Shown in pieces: positions 1-12,957 of a stretch of DNA of 64,000 bases (position 1 is its first letter; each line of letters begins with the position of its first letter). Below the pieces are notes generated by a model. The model saw only the letters and a program-made list of their open reading frames with translations, did no database searches and was not told the DNA's origin. The DNA is from Bettongia penicillata ogilbyi (Eukaryota; Chordata; Mammalia; Diprotodontia; Potoroidae): assembly GCA_023548195.1 (NCBI GenBank), contig JAJHZJ010000271.1, positions 62,001-126,000 of the forward strand, read 5' to 3'. Position numbers and translations under genes: made by a program.

Positions 1-2492
1 ATTGAATGGTTTTCAAAGATTTCTAAGCTATAGAAATGTCAAGGAATAATGTATTTTGGAATGATTTACAAAATCGCTTCCTTCTGCTTGCTTCTTTTTG
101 GCTTCAGACACAAGTGAAGGCACTGGTTGTATCCAGGAGGCTGTTGGGTTTAGCATGATGGGGGTGGAGGTATTTTCAAGAATTGAAGCAAAGACTAATT
201 TTGTAAATTATTAATTATCCAATGATTTTGACAACAGGCTTTTTGGATAAAATAATAACATTTTTGTCCTAGGGAATTAATTACCTTTGTAACCGTAACT
301 TAGGGAAGGTTTTCCTTCCATTTTCTGTTCCGCATATTGATGATTCCATTGGCCATCAAGAGACTCTGAGTTCTTTTGTCCCTTTCATTAAATGTCTTTA
401 TTTGATAGCTTGCTTCTGATCCAGCATATTGATGTAACCCATCGACAGGAATAAAACAGTCTCTTACGTGTAGAAGCCATTCTCTACCTTTGAAGAAGGA
501 AATGAAGCAGCCATTAACATGAGTAATGTGTTCAAGCAGAGGCAGACATAGAAGGGGATGTGCATTCGTAAAGGTCAAAATAATAGACACAATTTAGTGG
601 TGAGTGAATGGCTATAGAGAGTTTTGCTTACAAATGATCATGATTATCAGTTCATTCGACAAGGCACAAGGAATTTGAAAGGCTGTTAAAACTGAGTTAT
701 TAATGATAATTCATTTAAGGGATATGGTCAACGTCATAAAGTCAGGGGTGCATATCTGTGGGCTGGTGTTTTCATATGGAAAAATCAACCAATTTGGGGG
801 TAATTAAATAATTTTATGAGCATAGAAGTCCCATCTGGCCCTTTCTTCCTCCTCTCCTTCAGGCTAGAGTAATTAATGTCAAACATCTCTGAAATGTTTA
901 TTGAAACATAATAACAGTTGTCATTCCAGTTGTTAAAGTTTCTTTGGCTTTTACTTGCTAAATTAAATTTAATTCAGTCACTTTCTCATCTGTCTATTTC
1001 ATCTATCACCAGTCCTGTACTTAATCTCATGCCAAAACACAACACAGATGTCTGCACACATAATACCCACACTTTATTTTTCATCATATTTATCACTACC
1101 TTATTCTTCTACTTGTCCTCAACAAAAGAGAAGTTTATGAGTACACATGACACACCAAGATATTTTGCACATATTCACAGAGTACCAACATTAAAAGATG
1201 TAATGATTGGGTAACAGGGGACTGAAGGAATAACACAAGATTTCCCCCATAATTTAGGTGAGAAAATGTATCATTCAAGACACCTTCAAAGATCTGTAGC
1301 TAGAATGGAGCAACAGGGCTTTGCTTCAGGCCCTGGTATTCAGAGCTATTTTTCTTCATTTCTCTGTTACTTTCCAACTCTTTCCAGGAGTTAAGGAATA
1401 AGGGATCATTGGTAATAACATGGGAGTTTAGTCAGACTTCACAGAATTTGAGCCACATCTTTTCCTGGCACAAATATTTGTGCCTTACTGAGGCAAGTGG
1501 GGTCAAGACAGACGAAACTATAAACCAAGTCAAGAGGGACATAGGTTAGAATAATTAGATGATGTGTTACTCTTTCTTCCAGTGTGACAGAACAAGGTAG
1601 AACTCGTCTTTTGCACCTCACCCACACTTCACTCTAACTACTCAATTAGCTATATTTACTCCAGGCACAGCAATTTCTAGTTATATAAAAGTCTAAAGAG
1701 TCTTTAGCAACATAAATGGTAGCTGTTATATAGTAAAATTGTATCATAGCTATTAGTAATTGGGTTTTTTTTTGGAACTCCTAACTCATAAACATGGCAA
1801 CCCTACAAGTGTGATTGACCTATTAGAATCTCTAGTTAACGATAAATAATAGCTGCAAGTGGTTAGATCCTGGAGTAATTGTGACATTTAAAGAAATGTT
1901 TCTCTCAGCTTTGGAATGCAGAGTAATTTAGATAGACCCAGTAGATGGAGAGGTTAATCTTTATTCATCAAAGCAGTGAAAATGGGTTTCTTGACAATAA
2001 ACAACTTACAATTTCTCAGGAAGTAATGATCTAACCTGAACCTTTACCATCATAAACACGTGTATATAATATATGTGTGTGTATCTGCTTTCAAACATTT
2101 TTTTTCCAGAAAATGACATGCACAAAATGAAAATTTGTAAATAAACCCTCTGGGGTCATAATAAAAGAAAATTGCAAAATAAGATCATTAGTGACTTGGT
2201 TTTCTCAAATAAATAAGGAACACAGTATATCCAAGCACTTTCAAAATAAATTTTGCTGCAAGGAATATTGTACTTGGGAGAAATATGAAAAGTTAAATTT
2301 TATATCATTAAAATGTAATTTCTTTGTCAATTAAAGGCAAGTCCTACCTATAATACAACTCCCCCCAAAGAAAACAATTAATCAATATCATTTGCTCAAC
2401 TTTAAGAATTTCAAAGTGTCAGAATGCTTTTTTGTGACTCAAAAGTTTGTAAAATTATATGATCCAATGGGTAGGTACTTCCATGAAGATGA
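1..2492. other. Unrecognised AT-rich sequence
   Basis: I recognise no gene or repeat family here. ORFs are under 100 codons and look random. A short TA/TG-rich run lies near 2,060-2,085. The stretch is probably unique intergenic or intronic sequence, or repeats too old to recognise by eye. Confidence 0.4.
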
Positions 2493-3420
2493 TTGGTTGG
2501 TTGTTGCCCTTCATTCTCAAAGAGGAAAAAATGTGACATCACGATGTTAGAGCCAAGGAACAATGTGTCTGACCGTGTGATCAGACTAACGTGAGCTCAG
2601 AAGGCTCCACCACTGGCAGGAAACAAATATTCGAAGTAAACATTTGAAGTGGAGATGTCTATATTTGCACATTTCGTGTTTCTTTTGAGCTACTGCAGTT
2701 CTTCTTCACTCATAAAATACAATGCCTTCTTTGATGCAGGGACACGATTCTGGGCAGTCCTATGCCAGTGTCTCCCCTACATACATGTAATCAATTCCAA
2801 AGTTCTTCAGAGAGACTTTGAAAGTAGTTGTCCATAAGAGTCTTTTAGGTAAATTTTTGTTTGACATCCAAACAACTTAGCCAGCCCATTGGAGTTGTGC
2901 CCCTGCAGTAGTTTAATAGATTGGCAGTTCAGCTTGAGATAGAACCTCAGTGTCTAGTACCTTATCTTGCTAGATGATCTTCAGAATCTTCCTAAGACAA
3001 TTCAAAAGGAAATTATTCAGTTTCCTGGCATGGTCCTGGTATACCGTCCATTTTTTGCAGGTATTCAGCACAACAGCTCTGTAGACCTTCAGTTTGGTAG
3101 GCAATCTAATACCTCTTCTCTCCCACACTTTTCCTTTGGAGCCTCTCAAGTACCAAGCTAGCTCTGATAATGCATGCATTAACCTCATTGTGTTCTGTAT
3201 GTGCACATCCCTGGAAAGTATACTGTGAAGGTTAAGTGAACTTATGCATAGCATTCAGTATTTTTCCATTCGCTGTAACTGATGGTTCCATGTATGGATG
3301 ATATGGTGATGGTTGGTTGAGAATCTATTTTTTTATGTTAATCATTGGGCCAAAATTTGCAAAAATCACAGAGAATCAATCCATACTTTATTGTATCTCA
3401 ACCTCAGATACTGCACTGAG
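2493..3420 (-). mobile_element. RTE (BovB-type) LINE, 5'-truncated
   Basis: Read on the minus strand, 3,254-2,970 gives RTE reverse-transcriptase C-terminal features: LSRDVHI, then GKVWERRGIRL, TKLKVYRAVVLN, WTVY-HARKLN and CLRKILKI. A second copy at 18.6-19.5 kb has the same motifs in the same order. The 3' terminus is the ggttggttgttg box at 2,493. Frames are broken and 5' sequence is missing, so this is a dead copy. The 5' limit is approximate. Confidence 0.85.
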
Positions 3421-3872
3421 TTTAAAACCAACCTTTCTGTCCACTTAACTTCACAATACCACCTGAGTAGGATCAAAGGCAGCTGATGGTGGACATAATT
3501 CAAGGCTGAAACTTGGCAGGGCAAGAGATGCAATGGGATATAAGGGCAACAGAATAAAAAGAAGAGGACAGTGTACAACTGCACTGGTTCACCAAAGCAT
3601 CAAGATAGAAAAGGCAGGGAAGTGTAACCAGTGAAAGAGTGATGACCCACTAGAAACTAAGTTCATACTCCTTAAAGACCAAATCCTCTTCCCTATCCCC
3701 TACTTCTCTCCAACATGTTGATCTCTCAGCCTAACTCTAGATGTCAAGTCCTACAGTTCTTGAGCAAAAATTTAAACTTCTCTAACCCCACCCCTTGATA
3801 TTGTGGTTCTATGTCACTGACCAAATCCCCACTTTATCAATATTAGTTAACTCTATATTTGAGTTATACATT
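3420..3872. other. Unrecognised spacer
   Basis: No ORF or repeat recognised. It separates the RTE fragment from a full-length SINE. Confidence 0.4.
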
Positions 3873-4146
3873 GGAGGCAGTTGGGTGGAACAGTAGCTAA
3901 AGTACTGGGCCTGGATTCAGGAAGATCTGAGTTCAAATATCACTTCAGAGACATTAACTGTGTAATCTTGGGCAAGTTGCTCAAATTCCTTAGTTTCTCC
4001 AATTGTAAAATGGGGATAAGGACCTATTTCTCAGGGTAGTTGTATGGATCAAATGACAATATTTGTAAAATGCTTAGCACAGTGCCCAATACTTAATAGG
4101 TACTGTATACATGCTAGCTATTATCATTTTTATTATTATTGTTATA
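3873..4146 (+). mobile_element. MIR/CORE-type SINE, near full length
   Basis: The tRNA-like head (ggaggcagttgggtgg) is followed by 'gagttcaaat', a CORE-like 'cttgggcaagttgctcaaat', 'tgtaaaatggggataa', and the MIR/L2-type end 'aaatgcttagcacagtgccc' before an ATT-rich tail. All parts are in the expected order. Confidence 0.85.
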
Positions 4147-4261
4147 ATCATGCTAATCAAAGGGAAAAATGCCATACTTCTCAAAAGTGAATTATCAAAG
4201 ACTGTTTGGATTTGATTTTAGATTAGTGATATGTATTCATATATATGCATGCCTCCTCCAT

Positions 4262-4311
4262 ATCTCTATCTCTATCTCTATCCATCCATCCATCCATCCA
4301 TTTATCGTCTG

Positions 4312-4352
<41 letters not shown>
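4262..4352. repeat. Compound microsatellite (TCTA)n/(ATCC)n
   Basis: CTATCT units change to ATCC units near 4,280 and then to a run of TCTA units from about 4,311 to 4,352. The ORFs across it are low-complexity artefacts. Confidence 0.95.
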
Positions 4353-4732
4353 TCACACATTCAAACTGTATACAATCCAAAGAATGAATATTTTTATGTG
4401 AAAGAAGCAGATGAATCCAATGACATCAACTATTTATGAGCAACACATCTGTGTTAATTTTTGACAAAGGTAAATACGATATAGTCAATCAATGAAGTAA
4501 TAAACATTATTACATGGCAGGCTCTCAACTTAGTGTTAGGCAAGCCTAGAGAAACTAAAACAATCTTATCCTACAGAGCATCCAAATGGGAACAATAACC
4601 TACACATAACTACACACAAGATGCAGAATAGATGGAAGGGAACCTTAAAGGGGAAAAACACCAGCATCTGAGGCAGGGAAGAAATGGCACCAGGGAAATT
4701 TCTTGCCCTTCTGCAATTTACAGTCTATTATA

Positions 4733-4988
4733 ATGGCAGTTAAGTGGCAAAATGGATAAGGTATCAGAACTGAAATCAGAAATACTCATCTTCCTGAGTT
4801 CAAATCTGGCCTCAGATACTTGTTAGCTGTGTGATCCTAGGCAAGTCAGTTGACCCTATTTGCCTCAGTTTCCTTATCTATAAAGTGAGCTGAAGAAGGA
4901 AATTACAAGCCAGTATTTTTGCCAGGAAAAACTCCAAATGGAGTCAAGAAGAGTTGGAAACAACTGAAAAAATGACTAAAAACCAAAA
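4733..4988 (+). mobile_element. Marsupial tRNA-derived SINE, full length
   Basis: The head 'ggcagttaagtggc' and 'gagttcaaatctggcctcag' lead to 'ctgtgtgatcctaggcaagt'. The 3' part reads 'gccaggaaaactccaaatgg' then 'gagttggaaacaactgaaaa', typical of marsupial SINE1/MAR1-like elements. The MAR1 name is from memory. Confidence 0.8.
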
Positions 4989-5189
4989 AATACATTATGT
5001 CAAATAAAACATACATATAAATGGCTACAGTACCAAGTAGATCATGCTCCTGCCATGTTTTGTATAAAATATCCTCTGAAATTACAGTGGAGAAAAAGAT
5101 CACTTTTTGATCAGAAAAACGGACAGCAAACTGCAGACAGTGTTTGTTCCATAGACTGTTTTCATATAGTCCATAAGACGAGCTGCTTT

Positions 5190-5545
5190 TTCAATTGAAT
5201 TGCCTGCCTTCCCAAAGGGAATGGGTGGGGAGGGAGAGATGGGGAGAATTTGGAACTCAAAGTTTTAGGAACAACTGTTTAGTATTGTTGTGGCTACTAG
5301 GAAAGAAGACATACAGTTAATGAGGAATAGAAAGTCATCTGACCCTACAGGAGAAAAGAGAAGACGGGGACAAGACAAGGGAGGGATGACAGAAGAGAGG
5401 ACAGATTGGAGATAGGGAAAATTAGATTGTTTGGTGTATTGGGGTGGGGGGAGGGGATAAAAGGGGAGAAAATTTGGAACCCAAAATTTTGTGAAAACGA
5501 ATGCAAAAAGTTAAATAAATAAATAAATATTAAAAAAAACTTTAT
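5190..5545 (+). mobile_element. Half-L1 family 3' end, 5'-truncated (copy E)
   Basis: The purine-rich blocks match the 3' region of copy C at 55.5-55.97 kb: 'gaattgcctgcc', 'gggtggggaggg', 'tttggaactcaaa', 'ctgaccctacaggaga' and 'aatttggaacccaaaattt'. The end is (AAAT)n and poly-A. It is the smallest of five related copies in the window. Confidence 0.8.
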
Positions 5546-5714
5546 TTAAAAAGGAGAAACCTATTCTGAGGTAGGGTTTATACAGAAACAGGCAACCTCA
5601 AGGATTTGGCTTTCTGGCTATAGTTTACTTACACTTGAACTGGAAGGATGATGGAAGACTTCATGGAACAGATGGATATGATTCCAAAAAATCGAATTGT
5701 AGGTGAAAGAGGTC

Positions 5715-5885
5715 ACAATGAAGCAGCAGAAGAGTTCTAGATTTGGAGATGCAAGACTTCCATTCAAGTCTTTATCATTTACCATATGTGTCTCACTGAC
5801 CTATTCACTCAATTTCTGAGCCTCAGAATCCTCCCCTATAATGTAAGAAGGGTAACCTAGATGACCTCTCTGGCTTGCTTCTTTC
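5715..5885 (+). mobile_element. MIR/CORE-type SINE, diverged
   Basis: SINE landmarks are present in diverged form: 'agttctagatttggagatgc', 'ctcagaatcctcccctataa' and 'taacctagatgacctctc'. Confidence 0.5.
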
Positions 5886-6094
5886 TATACATTTATTATT
5901 TTAATGTAATCTATAAGTATATTCTCTGGGAGAATAGAATGAGTAGAGGCACAGTGTCACAAAATTCCAGGTGGAGTTAAGGGATGTCAAATCAAGTTTG
6001 GCTGGAGCTTAAAGGACATGAGGAAGAAGTGTTGGGCACACATCACTTCCAGGCATGCATACTACATGCTTTAAGTTCCCTTTCTAAAAAGAAC

Positions 6095-6235
6095 ACTGAC
6101 TATGTAGACTGAGAAACTGGAGTCATACCTTCTCGGATGTTTAATACCTATGTGATACTCTCCAAGTTTCAGTTTTTTCATCTATAAAATGAGGAGCACG
6201 GACTAGAAGTTCCTTCCCAGGTCAATATATCTACT
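6095..6235 (+). mobile_element. MIR/CORE-type SINE, 3' half
   Basis: The signatures are 'tttcagttttttcatctata', 'aaatgaggagcacggactag' and 'aagttccttcccaggtc'. The head is too diverged to define. Confidence 0.6.
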
Positions 6236-7075
6236 CTTATAATACCTTTTTCACCTTAACCTCAAAGTTCCTCACTAGGCTACATTCAGGACTTTCTTTA
6301 CCATACTCCAGAAACTTCTTCATCCTGGATGTCCTCTCCAGTCCTAGAATTCATAAACTAGAAGTACCCTCTGTCCCTGTGGCCTCTCCATGTGATTGGA
6401 TGACCTCTCCCAGGATCTTCATTTAAAAAGAATGCCTAGATGAATCTATTCTTCTCCAGGCTGTACACTGGACTTGCTCTTTTAAGGACTGTTAATGGTC
6501 TCCTCAATTTGCTTTTTTCAGTTGCTATATTTTCCAGAAACACTGGACCCAGAGCATGCAGGATTCCCCGAATATGTTAAAGACAAAGCCCCAACCCCAG
6601 GTGAAATAATTTGTTCTTTGCACCTGAAACTGGATTCTCTGTGTGTCTTTGGGAGTCAAGACAGACACAAATCAGGTTGTGTTAGGTTGAGAAGCTCCTA
6701 GTGCAGCTAGAACCCTTGTAGATAAGCAGAGCATCCTAGCTTCAAGGTCTAGCAGTTCCCAGGGGAAAAATGATGTAGCTTTGCCATCACCTTGCTCCTC
6801 CCTTGCCCTTTTTCCACCATAATGCACCTTTCCCTCTCATATACCACACACCTTTAGATGAAGATATTTGATATTTCTTCCTTTCTTTGTCTTGCTGTTA
6901 TAAATATGCAAACTTCTGTATCAGTTGTGAACTCTTGGAGTTCCACATGCATATTAATTTCTCTTATAATAAACCTAGTTTTCACATAAGTTTCATGAAG
7001 TTGTGATTGCCTATTGACACCACTATCATATTCCCATCCTCCTCTTCTCCCCATTCATCTTCATTTTATTTTTTC
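6236..7075. other. Unrecognised block, possible old LTR or retroelement piece
   Basis: The stretch from about 6,300 to 6,710 is pyrimidine-rich with C/T-rich sentences resembling an LTR or LINE relic, but I could not find paired TG...CA ends or a TSD. A 68-codon ORF at 6,495-6,701 resembles no protein I know. Confidence 0.3.
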
Positions 7076-7124
7076 TTCCTTCCTTCATCCCTTCCTTCCT
7101 TCCTTTCTTCCTTCCTTCTTTCCT
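7076..7124. repeat. (TTCC)n/(TTTC)n simple repeat
   Basis: Pyrimidine tract of TTCC units with TTTC interruptions. Just downstream, 'ctagtgcttagcatagtgcc' resembles an L2 3' end. Confidence 0.9.
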
Positions 7125-7164
7125 AGTGCTTAGCATAGTGCCTGGCACATAAGAAATGACTGTG

Positions 7165-7867
7165 GACTTGATTTGTTGGCCCATCTTCACCCCCACTAAC
7201 AAGTACATTTTCTTTATGTGTTAAACTATAAGGATAAGGATATCAAAAATTTGGCATTCAGAAAGATATATAGAACCTGACCAGGCTTCTTGTCCCAGAT
7301 ATCCAGTACTGGTGTCTCTTCATGGGATGTCTCTTCAAGATCATTACCAAGACCCAAACATTGTAAATCCCCACCATATACCCAATAAGGCTACAGACTC
7401 CAGCCTTAACACACATGGATTTTCTAATACCTGAAGTGGCTAAAGTTGCCAATACTCTATCCCACATATAATTTCAACTTATTCCTTTTTTCCTAACTCA
7501 TGCACTTCTTTATCCACACCATACACTCTCCTTCCTCTTGCGCATACTCTTAGACTGCATCTCAGCAATAATTCTGCTATCAGAATCTAAAATCCCTACT
7601 ATGTGCCAAGGGAGCTAATTTCTTTCACCATACTTTCCATCTGACCCACTAAGTAGTTTGGGCAGTAACTAGAAACAATTGGCAATTATGAATAGTTATA
7701 TGTCTCTGCAACCTCAGGTATAAATACATGAACCTCCTTCCCCAGAATCCTTAACACCTTACAGGGAGACTAGGGCTAAATTATCGTGGAAAAAAACACG
7801 GTTCCAACTCAATAAGGACTTAGAATGCCAGACTAAGGAGTTGTATCTCCTTAACAGGCAACAGGGG
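7165..7867. other. Unrecognised spacer
   Basis: No coding or repeat signature is visible. Short ORFs on the minus strand have no recognisable domain. Confidence 0.35.
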
Positions 7868-8105
7868 AAGGTGACATCCATTTTTATAGTACCTTCTATG
7901 TGTCAGGCACTGTTGTATGTGCTTTTTACAAATATACTCTCATTTGATCCTAACAACTAACCTCCAGGGGAGTTATTATAATTATCCCCATTTTACACTT
8001 AAAGAAACTGAGGCAGAGACTTATGGGATTTGCCCAATACAGGCAGTAAGTATCTGAAACTGGGTTTGAACTGGTCTTCCTGACTCTAGGCCTAGCACTC
8101 AACTT
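7868..8105 (-). mobile_element. MIR SINE, minus orientation
   Basis: The reverse-MIR landmarks appear in order: 'tatgtgtcaggcactgtt', 'attatccccattttacac', 'gaaactgaggcagag', 'tttgcccaatacaggcag' and 'tgggtttgaactggtcttcc'. Confidence 0.85.
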
Positions 8106-8871
8106 CAGTTGGCAGCATTTAGTGATTTTGAGCAGGAGATTGATAAGATCAGAGAAGTGAATTAGTAAGATTGACCTAGAATAAAGGACGAATTAGATAA
8201 AATCAGAGAAGTATATTAAGAAAATTGACCTATCATAGTGAATTAATGAGATGGAAGAAATACTGGTGGAATGGCTATGAATTAAGCAATATTAGGGCCT
8301 TCCTCCCCGGATAAAGACAATGACTAAAGAAGAAGGAATGATCCCAGAATATACGAACCATGAGGCAGTTTAACTTGCCTTGTTCTTATGGATTATTCAT
8401 AGGCCAATTTTCTTGTGGTATAGTATGTGGTCTAGACCCAAATCTTGAGGCAGTTTCAACAACATGACTACCACAAATGACACTTATCTAGCAAATACAT
8501 ATGGGAGACTCCTTGATGACTCCAAGCCTCCTCTTACCTCCTTCCCTCATTCTCCACAATGAACACTCTCATCAAGGCACTGTAATTTGGGTAAAAAGCA
8601 CTCTAAGGAACCCAGACTCTATAGTTATATATTTTCCTTCTTCAAGATCTTATCATATTCCATTTCTTCTGTGGCTCTATATTGAGATATCTTTAGAGAT
8701 ATCAGAAAGATTAACTTACCTCTCTCAATCAATATTCAGGATTCTGGGATCCTAAACAGGGGTAGGAGGAGCCCTTGATTACTCACTTGACACAAATAGC
8801 TAAGCATGGTCTATTTCCGACTCTGCTGGTTGGCTGTATTTCCTTCCCTTTCATACTTAGACAATGCCATT
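8106..8871. other. Unrecognised spacer
   Basis: A short imperfect tandem similarity is seen at 8,130-8,230, where 'agaagt', 'gaattagtaaga' and 'ttgaccta' recur. No known family was recognised. Confidence 0.35.
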
Positions 8872-9075
8872 GTAGAAGTCTTTTGCTGTTCGGTTGTGTC
8901 TGACTCTTCATGACCTTATTTGGGATTGTCTTGGCAAAGATACTGGAGAGATTTGCCATTTCCTTCTACAATTCATTTCACTGATGAGCAAACTGAAGCA
9001 AACAGAAGTAAGTCTGAGGCCAGATTTGAATTTAGGAAAGATGATTTTTTCTGACTCCAGGCCTGGAAGCCCCTA
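8872..9075 (-). mobile_element. Marsupial tRNA-derived SINE, minus orientation
   Basis: This is the reverse of the element at 4,733. It starts with 'ggttgtgtctgactcttcat', then has 'tcttggcaaagatactgg', 'gccatttccttct' and the reverse head 'gactccaggcctg'. Confidence 0.8.
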
Positions 9076-9899
9076 TAGCAGTCTAGACTAGTGGTACTAG
9101 TCTAGTACCCTGTCTGAGTACTCAGAGAAGGGTGATGTAAAGGAATGGTTTGTAGTGAAGAGAGGTGGGAGAGGTTGGAGGTAGAAGAGATGGACTTGGA
9201 AGCTGACTTGACATAGGGAGCAAGGAAAAGGAAGATTTAAAGATGGATGACGTCAAGCTCATAGGCAGGGGCAAGAGAGTCATATTTGAATACAACAGAG
9301 TTTTTTTATTCTGAACCTGTAATAGCATGGAAATAATTCTTTAGAAGTTCATTTCTTCATCCCATCTATGAACTGCTTCAGTTCCTTAGAGTGGCTTAAC
9401 CTTTTACTGTCAGTTTCAGATTCTAAGGGTTGGTACTTTCCCGAGGTTTTTGATACAAGTTGGTAAATAATAGTCAGGAAGGGTTACAGTGAAGCAGATG
9501 CAAGTCAGGCAGACATCAAGATGGAAGACATTTGACCCAAGCTTCTGGGGAAACAGAAATTTTTATACCCAGCTTTCAAGCTTTCAGGCACCTTGCTAAG
9601 TGCTGGATATAAATTAAGACAAAACAGTCTCCTATTCTCAGGAAGATACATAGAAAAGGAGGAAAGGAAAATCATATAAACAATTTGATAGATACAGATT
9701 ATGTTCAGAGTAGATAGGAGGGAAACTGAGAGGTGAAGGCATTAAAAGTTGAGAGGAGATGAGAATACCCCAGAGCTTTTGGAAAAATTACACTGCCAAA
9801 GAAAAACTAGAAAAATTTACAGTAAGAAACAATGCTGGGTAATAATAATAATGTCAATAATGAAATATTAATAAACACTAATAGCATTTAAATAGAGGT
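9076..9899. other. Mostly unrecognised; possible L2-like piece
   Basis: Around 9,580-9,790, 'ggcaccttgctaagtgctgg', 'agtctcctattctcaggaag' and later purine-rich text resemble the antisense 3' part of an L2 copy. The rest is unassigned. Confidence 0.35.
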
Positions 9900-10545
9900 T
9901 TGATTTAATATTTTCTTTTTAATTTAATTATTTCTTTTAAATTTTAAACATCACCTCTATAAGTCTTAAATTTTCTCCCCCTCTCTCTCCTCACCCTCCT
10001 GGAGATGGCTTTCAGTCTTATATAGGTTCTACACATAAATTTTTATTAAACACATTTTCATATTAGTCATGTCACATAGAAGAATTAAAACGAATGGGAG
10101 AAACTATGAGAAAAACCAAACCAAAACGAAACATAAGAAAATAGTCTGCTTTGTTCTGCATTCCAGTTCCATAGTTCTTTCTCTGGATGTGGATGGCATT
10201 TTGCCTTAAGAGTCCTTTGGGAATGTTTTAGGTCCTTGCATTGCTGTGGAGGGCTTAGTCTACCAGAAACAGTCATTGAACACTCTGGTTGTTACTCTAC
10301 ATAATGTACTCCTGGTTCTGCTCATTTCACTCACCATCAGTTCATATAAGTGAGCAGGTTTTTCTGCTCATCTGCTCTGTTCATCATTTCTTATAGCACA
10401 GTAGTATTCCATTATATTCATCAGCTTGCAGCTCCACCAACAATGAATTAGTGTTCCAACTCTCCCATATTTTCTCCAACATTTATCATCTTCATGCTTC
10501 ATGCTTGGTCATATTAGCCATTGATTTAATATTTTCAAAGTACTT
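9900..10545 (-). mobile_element. L1 3' end, minus orientation
   Basis: T-rich start (reverse A-tail), then 'ttctgcattccagttccata', 'ttctttctctggatgtgg', 'tggttctgctcatttcactc', 'ttccattatattcat', 'agctccaccaacaatgaatt' and 'catattttctccaacattta'. The same series occurs in the L1 3' end at 61.6-62.7 kb. An internal deletion near 10,425 joins two segments. Confidence 0.75.
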
Positions 10546-11079
10546 CTATGTATTATTTAATTTAATCTGTACAACAAATTTAATAGATGGATATTTTTAT
10601 TCCCATTTTACAAATAAAGAAATGGAGGTAGATAAAGGATAAATGACAACTTGATAGAAGCCCTCCATAGTTGTGACTGTATCTTACTAATTGCACAATG
10701 GATCTCAAAGGGAGGATGCTCATTGGTGGATATTTTTATTTTCCAAAATCTCTATTATGAGTTCCACTTTTTCTTTTTTGGCTTGTCAAGAAAACTGTGC
10801 TTTATAGAGTTAGGACCTGGGTGTTGGCAAAGCAGATTTTCTAGATATAAAAAATGAGCCAGATAAGTGAGGCATCCCACTAAACGTATCTCATCTCTTC
10901 AAATTCTTGGAGAACCTCTGAAACTGTTATTTCTTTCTTTTTCTATAGCTAATTGACTGTTGCAGGTAGAATGCACTATTGGTAAGGCCAAAGTCTGGGG
11001 CAATCAATCTCCATCTTGGCATCTGTGTATTACAAAGGCAACCAAAACAGCATAAATTTCTTCCTAGGTATTTGTTCCC
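10546..11079. other. Unrecognised; MIR-like traces
   Basis: Around 10,530-10,640, 'tattcccattttacaaataa' and 'gaaatggaggtagataaagg' look like a decayed reverse MIR. The rest has no recognisable feature. Confidence 0.35.
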
Positions 11080-11277
11080 CTGGTTCAGTGGAAAGAATGC
11101 TATACTAGGACTCATAGGACCTAAGTTCAAATTCTGACTCTCCATTTTATAGCCTATGAGGTCAAAGGTAAATCATTTAATTTCTCTGGGTCTCTTTTCT
11201 CAGCTATAAAATCAAGAGATTGGAATAGATGACCTCTAAGATGCCTTGCAGCTCTAGATCAATAATCCTGTGAGCCT
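11080..11277 (+). mobile_element. MIR/CORE-type SINE
   Basis: Signatures in order: 'ggttcagtggaaagaatgc', 'aagttcaaattctgactctc', 'tcagctataaaatcaagaga', 'tggaatagatgacctctaag' and 'ccttgcagctctagatc'. Confidence 0.8.
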
Positions 11278-12639
11278 ACATGGCAGGAGGAGGTTGAAAG
11301 AACAGATGCACACTGACTAAAATGATTCAAAGCAATTCCTTGCTATTATGGGAGCTGGTAATGATTCTTTTGAACATAAAGGGTACTACTATTTCCCTTT
11401 TATTCTTTGGTTTGCTTTTCGTGCCTTTCTTTATGCTGTCTCCTCACACAAAGTCTTCGCTTACCTCTGTCCTTTCTTTCTCAAACTATAGGACTATCCA
11501 ACAGTAAGTTGAACGACTCCTGAAATTTGTAGGTGGAGCCAAATTCTTTGAGAAATTGTTAGCCATAAACCCCATCCCAATTCTAACAGGCCGACACAAT
11601 TTCTTCTCCAGCTCTTCCTCTCAAGGTATTTTTGAAATCATATAAATCATTGCCATGAATATTTGTTACTAAGCTATCTTGAGAGGATGAACACTTTATA
11701 AATTTTTATCGATGGACTTCATAGATTGTTTCTACAAAAGGAGATGAAGTGAGGTGGAGCTCTGTTGAGGTAAATCTTTAAGAGGTGACTGACTGTAGCC
11801 TTTTTGTTAACTAACTGTGCAATTAAGCTTTTTGCAACAAATCCTAAGTCCAGCTACTCTGTCTATCTCATCTGCTATTGCCCTGGCAGACAAGGTAGAG
11901 AAAAAGTAAATGAAGCAATGAAATGGACAGAGTTCTTCAGCTACATCTCACCTCCTTTGCAATTTTGGCTTTGCTTGGTTCTAACTAATGGCATTTCGAA
12001 AAGTTCATACCATTTAGTTTTATGGTGTGTGTGTGTGTGTGTGTGTGTGTTCTCCTCCAGAATCAGTTGGTGTTCCACTTATTGGTAGTAGTTCTGGTTG
12101 TATTAGCAGTGACTCTCACAGAATAAAATGGATCTAAAAGAACACACACACGTATATATTGCTTACTCTATTTGGTTGGTTCACAGAATCATTAGACTTT
12201 TACCTGATCCAGTTTCCATGACACATCTTTTGTAACAGACAGAATTGAATTGAGTCCCTAATATACCTTGGAACCCCATAAGGCATTATTGACTCCATTT
12301 ATTGACTTCTTACTTCTTCCATATATTAAAAATTCCTGTTCAGGTAGAACAGCTATTTTCACAGTTTAAAAAAAAAAGCAACTCACAAACTTCTTTCCTC
12401 AAACATAACAAAACCATCTATGTAATTTGTGATGTGTATGGATGCACTTGTATACCACACAATGAATTCTCAACTAAAACAAGTTCTAAAGGGAAAGCTA
12501 AACACTAAATTATATAATATTAGTACATTGAAACTTTTGTGGTTACATAATTTCTTTGATTAGGTTAACTGATGATAAAACTCTCAGTGTAATGGTCCAT
12601 GCCTTAGTAAATAGTTTTATAAGTCATTTTGACGGAAGA
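11278..12639. other. Unrecognised sequence with a (TG)n run
   Basis: No gene or repeat family recognised except a pure TG dinucleotide run at 12,024-12,050. The largest ORF (11,804-12,088) runs through that TG tract and looks fortuitous. Confidence 0.35.
12024..12050. repeat. (TG)n microsatellite
   Basis: Uninterrupted TG dinucleotides, about 13 units. Confidence 0.97.
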
Positions 12640-12915
12640 ATTAATTTCTTTGGCCTATCTGACTTCAAGTCCCATCCAAAAATCTCACATTCTCCAATCT
12701 CTCTTAATTCCAGTGCCTTCATTCTCTTAATTATTTACTATTTATCCTGTTTATGGCTTGATCTGTATTAAATTGGTTTATATGTCATCTCTTCCATTAG
12801 AATGTAATTTCCTTGAAGGAAGGGACTGTCTTTTGCTCCATTTTTCCCCTTAGTTCTTAGTACATGTCTAGCATATAGTCGGTACTTAATATATTAATAT
12901 TGATTGATTGATGAA
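12640..12915 (+). mobile_element. L2-type LINE 3' end
   Basis: The L2 3'UTR signature is in order: 'ttagaatgtaatttccttga', 'agggactgtc', 'tagttcttagtacatgtcta' and 'gtacttaatatattaatatt', followed by a TTGA-type tail ('gattgattgatgaattgatt'). Confidence 0.75.
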
Positions 12916-12957
12916 TTGATTTCCTAGTGATCAGCCTCCTGGCTATGAGATTCCTTC

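Noticed and set aside
4169..4439. Ser/Ile/Tyr-rich ORFs
   Set aside because: Products of the TCTA/ATCC microsatellite.
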